Assembly: GCA_001953115.1 (NCBI GenBank)
Contig: LSSL01001107.1
Coordinates: 7,720-37,708, forward strand
Origin: Smittium mucronatum
Taxonomy: Eukaryota > Kickxellomycota > Harpellomycetes > Harpellales > Legeriomycetaceae
Reading direction: 5' to 3'
Length of the DNA stretch: 29,989 bases
Each line of letters begins with the position of its first letter. Within the stretch, counting starts at the first letter, position 1. The notes below the pieces were generated by a model. It had not been told where the DNA came from. It saw nothing but the letters and a program-made list of their open reading frames with translations, and ran no database searches. Made by a program: the position numbers and the translations under genes. Below, piece by piece: positions 23,718 to 29,989 of the stretch.

Positions 23718-25661
23718 CTATAAAAACTGGTTCGGATTAGATTGAGAGTGAGGAATAGATGGATCGTTATAAAACTGTATGTTTGGATTGTAATGGGTAT
23801 CGTTCAGACTTTTTTTCGAAGTGGAAGGTCTAGTATGATTTTCCATATTGTGATTTTGAATTGGCTCAGCAATTGGGGGACCTGGAGCATAAGATGGAGG
23901 ATTGTTTTGAAATCTAAAGTTATTTTGGCGAGAGGGGGAAAAGGGATAATCATGCACAGGCCTAATTTCATATTCGGAGTTAAAGTTTTGTTTAGAGTGT
24001 AAAAATACTGGGTTTTTTCCAATGTCAGGAATAGGTTTTGTTGTTTTTTGGGCAGGAGTTTGTTGATGGTAAGTATGGGAAGCATCGGCATTGCTATAAA
24101 AGGTACTAGATTCTCGCATTGGAGTTGTATAACTACTCATTGTTCTATCGAAATCATTGAAACTGGGAACTTGTATGATATTTTGGTGGGATATTGAGGA
24201 GTCTGGCCTCTCTGATATCGAACGTGAAGGGATTCCATAGGGAGAAACAGACAGTTTATGATTTTCTGGATAATAACCAGGGCTACGCCCTCTAACAACA
24301 ATAGGCTTTGATGTATTAATTGCTATAGGAATTTGGACACCATTAGGACAATTAGCAAAAAGTCTTATCTCTAAAACATAATATTGCTGAGTAGTGTTTC
24401 TTTTATTACTGTTAATTGTAGAATTTTTGAATTGTATCCTTTTAAAAGTGATTGTAGCATGGTTATTTATATTTCCACCCAAACCTGGATCCTGGTCTAT
24501 ATTTATTGGCATAATGATAGGGGAATGTTGGGACCCCTTTTCTCGCTTGGCAGTATGTTGTATCAGCTCAACTTGTTTATTACTATTTAGATCCCTTCCA
24601 AATACACCAACGGAGAAATTTGTAAAGTTATAAATGTTATGGGATAGTTGATCGTATAGCGAACACGGTAATTCATTCTTTGAGAAGGTGCCATCAGCGG
24701 TAAATATAGAAAACGAGCAACTGACTTGGAAATAATTTCTGCGGTAGCAAGTCCATCCATCTTCACTCATAAAAAATCCCTTGTCGACTTTTGTCAATAG
24801 CCTGAGTTTTAATCTATATTTTGAAAAAACAAACATGTTATTTTGTACTAATTTTGGATTTTTCGTATATTTTAATGGTTATATTTCAATAAAAAATGGA
24901 TATTGAACAGGGTGAGGGGACAAATAATACGATAGATAATTCTCAATTTTAATTGGGTATATTTCTTTACTGTTTAGTTCTGGAAGCATTGTAAATTTCG
25001 TGTAGATTTTTAGTCTCGTTGAAAAAGCAGGTATAAACACTCGGATGATAATCTCGAGGGGCTGGTAAAAAATTGCTACTTTGAGGTTGACTTTGTAAAT
25101 CAGTAAACGATTCTGTATCTCTTGAATAACTGCTTCTGTAAAGATCAATTGTATCGCTATAAAATTATTTTGTTTTCAAGGGATTATTGGTTATTTGCAT
25201 TTTGAGATAAAGGTGGCTCTTTTTTGAAATAAAAAAAAAGGGTGAAGTCTTGCCTAGCGGAATAAAAGCTGCTATTTATATTAGGATCTGCTTGACTAAC
25301 TGATTTTAAAATTAAAGGTCTTTTCAAATCCCTAAAATACAGTTGTGAAAAAGAATATAAATTTATATATTTGAACTATCAAGATAAAAAGAAAGGTAAT
25401 ATGAGCTGAGTCTAACCTAGACCACTGATCCGATTTATCTTGGTAAGGATCAAATAAAGCACTATTTCGAGGGTTGTGTTGCTCTACAGGTATTGGGGTT
25501 ATTGGTGATAATTGGATTTCGTTTAAATTAGTAGCACTAGAAAAAGGGTGAATATAAGCGCTATTTTGATGGTCTATAACGTTGGGTTGGTTTCGTTTAG
25601 GGCCCGAACCAGTCCTATAGAAGTTACTATCCGATTCGTTACTGTAAGGATTGTAATCCAT
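23718..25661 (-). CDS. Ndt80/PhoG-type (VIB-1/XprG-like) transcription factor, 3 exons
   Basis: Sequence-specific nuclear transcription factor of the fungal Ndt80 family, whose members control meiosis, nutrient response, secreted proteases and heterokaryon incompatibility. Proposed exons (minus strand): 25661-25417, 25156-24971 and 24813-23718, joining in phase to 508 aa. The Ndt80 fold spans about residues 130-326. Seen motifs: KVDKGFF (152-158), WTCYRRNYFQVSCSFSI (164-180), ITFKRIQFK (265-273), QQYYVLEIRLF (286-296) and VRGRSPGYYP (317-326), the last two typical of the domain's end. The N-terminus (1-130) and C-terminus (327-508) are rich in N, S, P and Q and probably disordered. The start is supported by an in-frame TAA 18 nt upstream (25677-25679). 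Exon 2 ends in CA and exon 3 opens with A, giving an unbroken ...NASRTKQLKLRLL... lead-in to the domain. VIB-1/XprG-like is more likely than meiotic Ndt80, judging from WTCYRRNYFQV. It looks intact; splicing is inferred. Confidence 0.9.
24814..24970 (-). other. Intron 2 of the Ndt80-like gene (157 nt, predicted)
   Basis: The donor CA/GTAAAG (24972-24965) and acceptor AATATAG/A (24815-24814) keep the frame: CA plus A makes Gln144. Without splicing, exon 2 stops at once (TAA in the donor), so removal is required to reach the DNA-binding domain. The intron contains stops in the coding frame. A methionine inside it (24836-24834) makes a 372-codon frame look like a separate gene, which it probably is not. 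Confidence 0.75.
25157..25416 (-). other. Intron 1 of the Ndt80-like gene (260 nt, predicted)
   Basis: The donor AG/GTTAGA (25420-25411) and acceptor TTTATAG/C (25158-25157) leave two bases before and need one base after, restoring a Ser codon (AG+C). Alternative donors CA/GTGGTC and TG/GTCTAG lie 4-11 bases upstream in the same phase. A second acceptor, ATTTTAG/G with the exon beginning at 25331, is also in phase with exon 1, but it leads into 48 codons and a stop (TAA at 25186-25184). Confidence 0.65.
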
Positions 25662-26100
25662 ACTGAGCTCTTTTACTTAGAGAAAAGGTAAATTAGGGAT
25701 GAATGAGATAGTGTTGTTTTTACACATGAACCTTAAATTTGGGATGGTTTAGTGCCCCCCTTTGCAAGAAGATATAAAATAAATATATGCGTCAATTGAA
25801 GAATGTGTGCAGCTATTGATGATATTGGATAGTTTTTTTCGAGAGAATAAATCGCGGAAAGTTCTTGTATAATGGATGGGATGTGGATTTGAAAGAAGAA
25901 ATATATTGATATGTATAAACATTTATAATGGAAGACGGTATTTAGTTACAAAAAAGGGGTGTTGATAAAATGAGGGAGACGTTCATTATTATAAATTAAT
26001 TGATTTGTAAAAGTTTTTTGGCGTCAAATATTGGAATTTTAGAGGAGGAGAATGATATGGGTGCAGATTTTATATAGTCGAGATATCTTTAATTGAATTC
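25662..26100 (-). promoter_or_regulatory. Presumed promoter and 5' UTR of the Ndt80-like gene
   Basis: On the minus strand, an A/T-rich TATA-like stretch (ATATATTTATTTTATATC) lies at 25772-25789, about 110-130 nt before the ATG. A G-run preceded by A's (AAAGGGGGG, 25755-25763) lies about 95-100 nt before it and contains AGGGG, the yeast stress-response-element core. These are single short matches in AT-rich DNA and are only suggestive. No competing open frame is seen. Confidence 0.3.
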
Positions 26101-26116
26101 GGGTCAAGAAAGTGAC

Positions 26117-26424
26117 ATGGATTATCAAGTATTTGCTTTGCATGAACAAATTCTGATGCGAGACTGTCGCCAATATAAAAGAAATGTAAAGTCTCGATAC
26201 AGCATGTAATGCAATTGGTAGATATGTGTATAAGGTCCCTAATTAATACATTTTACAATATAGATGAAGACAATTTGGGTTTAATTTTCTAGAGAAAGTT
26301 ATTACTAAATACCAGTAACGGCAGATCGCATCCTATTGGCATGAATATCAATAGGCAAACTGCATCTAAACAACACTTGGCTACAGAATATGATATCTTG
26401 ATTAAATATTCACTAATTATGTAA
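26117..26424 (+). pseudogene. Coding-like fragments upstream of the Gypsy relic (unassigned)
   Basis: Frame 2 opens with ATG at 26117 for 30 codons (MDYQVFALHEQIL..., stop at 26207). Frame 1 then stays open from about 26182 to a TAA at 26422, interrupted only by a TAG at 26290, and includes YNIDEDNLGLIF, HPIGMNINRQTASKQ and EYDILIKYS. Their position just upstream, on the same strand as the RT-thumb/RNase H relic, suggests a damaged N-terminal part of the same pol. HPIGMN and YDILI faintly recall RT's PFG and Y.DDI motifs, but the spacing is too short to be sure. Spliced exons of an unrelated gene are an alternative. Confidence 0.3.
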
Positions 26425-26483
26425 TTCAGCTTTCGTTACTCAAAAATAAACACATTTATAACAATTAACATCTAAAATGTGTA

Positions 26484-27120
26484 ATGAAATCCAAAAGTCT
26501 AAAACAATTCTTCAAAAAGATAAAATTAGAGTTGGCCAATAAATCTAGAGATCTAATGACTGCTCTCCACACAACTAGCCTTGTTTTTCATTTGTTTAAA
26601 CTCCGAAAGACTAATTTGGAATATTGTAAACAAACATTAACCCGTCTCTTTCACTCAAATTCACCTATAATAATATATTATAACATATTCTTCGCGCTTT
26701 TCAGCAATAATGTGTATTTTCGTATCAAGATAGGTTCCAATATGGCCAACAAATTGTGAAAAACTTGCTGTCAATTATTTCCAAACCATTCGTTTTCAAA
26801 CTTACAGAAGCTTGATCTCGATCTTAGTACTAATGCTCTGAGTTAAGGAGTTATTCTAATTTTAGGGTATATCTATTCAACTTTGGATAAAGCATTGCTA
26901 TTCACTGTTATGGTACTTGTCCATTTTGGTGTCATTTAACCGGCAAATCTTTAAGACACCAAGATATCTTTCCCAATTAGCAAAAGAACTAGTTCATTTT
27001 TAAACCCCGCTTACCTCACAAAAAAGTATTATCCTTATTATTCATTCCCATAAAACCAAATAAAGTATATATGTTACCTCTTAAATATATACATAGTAAC
27101 ATTGATTCTGAATCAATTTT
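26484..27120 (+). pseudogene. Ty3/Gypsy pol relic: RT thumb, RNase H, connection
   Basis: One frame (frame 3) runs through, with stops at 26757, 26844, 26937 and 26952 and more after 27045. The first 92 codons fit the RT thumb and tether (N..Y, SPI, NNVYF, then A..L.KT). RNase H follows: LDLDLSTNAL (26811-26840) matches the F.LDTDAS..A start, and YSTLDKALLFTVMVLVHF (26874-26927) matches the Gypsy signature Y(S/T)..DKELLAIV.AL.HF at about 11 of 18 positions. About 24 residues later, SFLNPAYLTKK matches the ..FL...KLNRR end at the expected spacing. QIKYICYLLNI then resembles the connection segment F.I.Y..G..N. The catalytic Glu of DKE is Ala and the TDH motif is lost, so the enzyme is dead. LTRs and a convincing integrase were not found. 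Confidence 0.65.
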
Positions 27121-28589
27121 TTTTATAATTGATAGACTGCTGTGATTTTCTAAACATATGTGAAGGTTTACTTTAAACTGGGCTCCAGAATGAAATTTCT
27201 GTTCAGAGTATTCCGACTTCATTTTCATAACTGAAGAAGCTTTAAATAAAATTTGTGGTGATTAATAATAATTACGTACCTATTATTAATCAAATAAATC
27301 TCACACCCTTCTTGTTATCACATCCAGTGGCAGATTTATTCCACATGAAAGATTATAGATAAATTATGTAAATAAAATGGCCATTAGAAAATGAAAAAAA
27401 TTTTAAACTTACATTCGTCTGTTTTTTGAAAATATATATGCTATTGGCAGAACTATTTTAGTTCATTAATAAAGTTAACTTTCGTATCATTCTCAATAAG
27501 ACTTTACCTTCTTTTGTAAATTTCTCAACAGATTGCTCTTTCTATATTCCCATTGGCTTGTTTTTCAGATTTACATTGCACCTGTTTAAAAGAAATCATA
27601 ATTTTAAAAATGTGTATTGAAGTTGCAAAAAAATGCACACATACCGGCCAATCTGTTTGCTTATGAGACTCCGTCTTTTATTTATTACAAAATAACTGGG
27701 TCGGAATGTTCTCACTTTACTGCAAGAACAGCTAAATACTTGTAAAATTCCTAAAACATAAATTATGTACTTGCTACAAAAGATGCCATTTGCTTTCACA
27801 GTTTACAGAAGTTTAAAGCCTTCTTAAAAAAATGCTATGAATCTCGCGTTTTTTTCTAGTGAAGATTATGCAAGGCCTGTTCATGCCCAATCTAAAAAAT
27901 ACACATCCAACTAATTTTTTATATCTCAATTTAAGGAACGTGTATCGAATAAAACGCTTTTTATCTCTATACCAAGGTAGCAATTCAATTTCATAACAAA
28001 TATGAGGTTATAGGCTAGTTTCGTGTATATATGTAACCACAATAAAGTCCGATTCAGATATTTTAATAAAAATGATATACCCCATCAAATTACTCATTAC
28101 ACAAAGAAAATCTTTAATGTCCAATATCAGGAATTAACATTATAATCTGTGGTATAAGTTGGTATTATCGCCTAAAAATGAACATTTAATGAATAGCTGT
28201 TCATTCATATGAATTATTCCTAAAATTAAAGATTGGATAGAAGGATTGTCTTTGTCAAATATATTCCTTGTTTCGCTCTGAAAAATTAAGGGTAATCTAA
28301 ATTTTTGAGCTCAATTTAACTCAGCATATCAATCAGCAAAAACTTATATTCGGAACTATTTAATTTAAACCGATTTTTCCTTTACTGAACATTTTTTCTA
28401 ATTAAGATGTATAGCACATTTTATATTAGTGTGTACTTGAGTGTTGTTTATTAGCAAATTTTGGTTAATGCATCTTTTTTGCAAATTTTTTTATGATCTA
28501 TGTCTAAATTTGTATCACTATTTATTGATTGGGAATAAATGTGAATAGGCCAATAGACATTGGTTATTATTATTATTCGCTTTTTATAA
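27121..28589. other. Unassigned stretch, possibly decayed element DNA
   Basis: No gene can be supported. Composition is more balanced than in the deserts, so several frames on both strands stay open for 30-60 codons and look superficially coding (for example around 27600-27830 on both strands). Motif-like strings such as QANGNIERAI (minus) and CTCYKRCH (plus) conflict in strand and spacing, so I assign neither. By position this could hold the integrase region of the Gypsy relic or the N-terminus of the MULE-like reading. Confidence 0.5.
27259..27292 (+). repeat. Hairpin with 12-bp perfect A/T-rich arms
   Basis: TGATTAATAATA (27259-27270), 10-nt spacer ATTACGTACC, TATTATTAATCA (27281-27292). 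It lies between the Gypsy relic and the unassigned stretch. Chance is possible at this base composition. Confidence 0.75.
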
Positions 28590-29456
28590 AAAAAATGGCC
28601 TCACATTAACAATTTCCCTCTGTATCTTGATAATACATTGGAATCTGTATCATGGAAAAAAAATGGTTCTCGCGTTAATCAAGTATTTTTATTTGTTTTA
28701 ACTCATAAAACAGGAAAAAATGTTTTCAACTACCTATTCTTTTGCAACACAGCGCGCGTTATGTTTTGTTTAGAGTTTTAAGCTTATAGTTCATATATTT
28801 GTAATAAAAATCAAAGTTTTCATCAATTCTGCCTAAGACTAAAAACACATTGACCCTTTTGATAAAACTAAAAATATGGGAGTTTTTTTTTTAGAGTGGA
28901 AATTCTCCGTAAATACCTAATCAAATAACTAATTTAGAGGTATATTTATAAAGCTATATCCGAAAACTTTGGTATGCCAGCAAATGAAATTCACACAGAA
29001 TTATTGTTACCAGAAAAATATCAAAAAATGACAAATAAAGTGATTCTATTGTATTATCTATTGGCTAATTTTTATATCAATGATTCCTAATGAGGTCGGA
29101 ATACGTCTATCCAATTATTTCCATCGTGTAAAAAAGCCCGATCTCAATAATATCTCGTTTATTGTAATCAATTTACGTATTTTATCCTACCAGCCAATTG
29201 AAATTGATTTTTTTTAAACTTCAGGTATTAGTTCTTTCGTCGTTGGTGGACTAAATTGTGCCATCAACTACGACTAATATTTATTCTACTTTTCTTGTAA
29301 TTTGATTAAAATCTATATACTATTGGTTGTATTTTTGTAATCCCTAAACGAAAATCGCTAAAACTTATAAATCGAATCAAGTGGAGCATACTGGAAATGA
29401 AGGCTTCAATTAAACCATTTGTACTATTCGTTTCATCATAAAAATAAAATAAAATA
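28590..29456 (+). pseudogene. Possible MULE-type transposase relic
   Basis: Frame 3 is open at 28590-28778 with LDNTLESV (Asp at 28629), then FVLTHKTGKNVFNYLFF, recalling the MULE domain start D.TF..V and the later P.VF.L...KT...Y..LF, with some residues missing between. Frame 1 downstream holds YPKTLV then FTQN (28990-29001), like FP......C.FHFTQ. After that comes FISMIPNEV (29071-29097), like LAFVP..V. Then NR.N...ES (29353-29379) has R, N, E and S in the R-T-N-N-x-x-E-S spacing. The order and distances fit a MULE DDE transposase (P to RTNN about 85-90 residues). There is one frameshift and about a dozen stops, and key Cys/His and the second Asp are unclear. Each match alone is weak. Confidence 0.3.
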
Positions 29457-29989
29457 ATTAATCCATTTCAGGTAAAAAATCCTGCATCCCCCTGATTCGT
29501 AACTATTTTCAAAATCAATTGGTTTGATTCTTAGATCCATCCAACAGTGTAAAGATATAATTATTCGAATGTTACCACCGCGTGAAAAATAAAGTCTATT
29601 TTTACACTACTGACTCTGATAGAGTTAATCAAAATCAACTACATAGATAGTTAAATTTCACATTAATTTATTTTTCTAGTTTTTTCTCTGCTGAATGGGT
29701 CTTAATTTGCAGTAAGTGTTTAGATTACATTAATTAAATATATTTTTAATAATTAATATCTTAATCCTAAAAGTGTCTTTCAAAGCTTTGATGAATTGAA
29801 AATCATAAATAACTCAAAGAAATAAATCACCTTTTAATCTATTTTTTCAGGAATGAACTGAAATGTTAAGATCTAGAAACTTTATACTCATGATATCAAT
29901 AAAATGTTATAGATTGCTGAAAAATTGGCACCTGTTAAAAATTTATCTTATTTTCCAGGCCATTTATTGATGTCTAGGTCAATAGAAAT
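29457..29989. other. Intergenic DNA to the window end, no feature seen
   Basis: AT-rich sequence with no supportable gene. If the MULE-like reading is real, a terminal inverted repeat could lie here, but I see no convincing partner sequence upstream. Confidence 0.5.

Noticed and set aside
23742..24633. Several open frames overlapping the Ndt80-like gene (23742-24002, 23804-24091, 24384-24590, 24394-24633)
   Set aside because: They are shadows of exon 3 in other frames or on the other strand, with no motif of their own.
24879..25148. 89-codon minus-strand frame
   Set aside because: It is exon 2 in a wrong frame running on into intron 2. The frame I use joins in phase to the DNA-binding domain and has the N/S/Q-rich style of exon 1.
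27016..27799. A multi-exon minus-strand gene suggested by good-looking donors (GTATGT, GTAAGT, GTACGT, GTAAGC) and two open frames (27016-27228, 27596-27799)
   Set aside because: I could not find any set of introns that keeps a frame open across neighbouring pieces, and the + strand next to it carries the Gypsy relic. The frames also read through some of the supposed introns.
27400..27830. Integrase-like string QANGNIERAI on the minus strand
   Set aside because: Its orientation is opposite to the Gypsy RNase H, no DDE residues appear at proper spacing, and the + strand gives equally plausible but conflicting strings. Ten residues are too little.
1..29989. CRISPR arrays, bacterial operons, rRNA genes, intact tRNA genes, telomeric TTAGGG repeats
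   Set aside because: None seen. No spaced direct repeats, no tRNA with paired arms (only the degenerate SINE head) and no rRNA core sequences.

Overview
The window reads as a very AT-rich nuclear segment from a fungus. The best evidence is one intron-containing gene on the minus strand (23718-25661) whose product carries an unmistakable Ndt80/PhoG-type DNA-binding domain of the fungal VIB-1/XprG/Ndt80 kind. The retroelement remains fit a eukaryotic nuclear genome: a LINE 3' end, a tRNA-headed SINE, a Ty3/Gypsy pol fragment and a possible MULE-type transposase fragment. There are no bacterial operons, Shine-Dalgarno sites or CRISPR arrays. I cannot place the fungus more precisely; composition alone is not diagnostic.

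Layout. 1-653: the 3' end of a LINE-like retrotransposon on the + strand, with a decayed C-terminal zinc-knuckle reading, a 3' UTR and poly(A). 654-13080: a gene desert of AT-rich, homopolymer-rich DNA with microsatellites and a perfect 52-bp palindrome at 6603-6654. 13095-13319: a tRNA-derived SINE whose tail matches the LINE 3' UTR, flanked by near-perfect 14-bp direct repeats. 13334-22500: a second desert with a 14-G run and a pure polypyrimidine tract. 22530-23000: a small GC-richer island holding a broken coding relic whose six in-frame stops all lie one C-to-T change from a Gln or Arg codon, followed by a strong hairpin. 23718-25661: the Ndt80-like gene, three exons and two introns, 508 aa when joined. 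26100-27120: a decayed Ty3/Gypsy pol relic (RT thumb, RNase H, connection). 28590-29456: a weaker reading resembling a MULE-type transposase.

No operon or pathway can be inferred. The one apparently intact gene is a regulator sitting alone between degraded mobile elements. The most interesting biology is the LINE/SINE pair sharing a 3' tail, the repeat decay that looks like cytosine deamination (RIP-like), and the gene's splice structure, including a possible alternative acceptor that would remove the DNA-binding domain. All relic calls rest on reading short motifs by eye and need profile searches.
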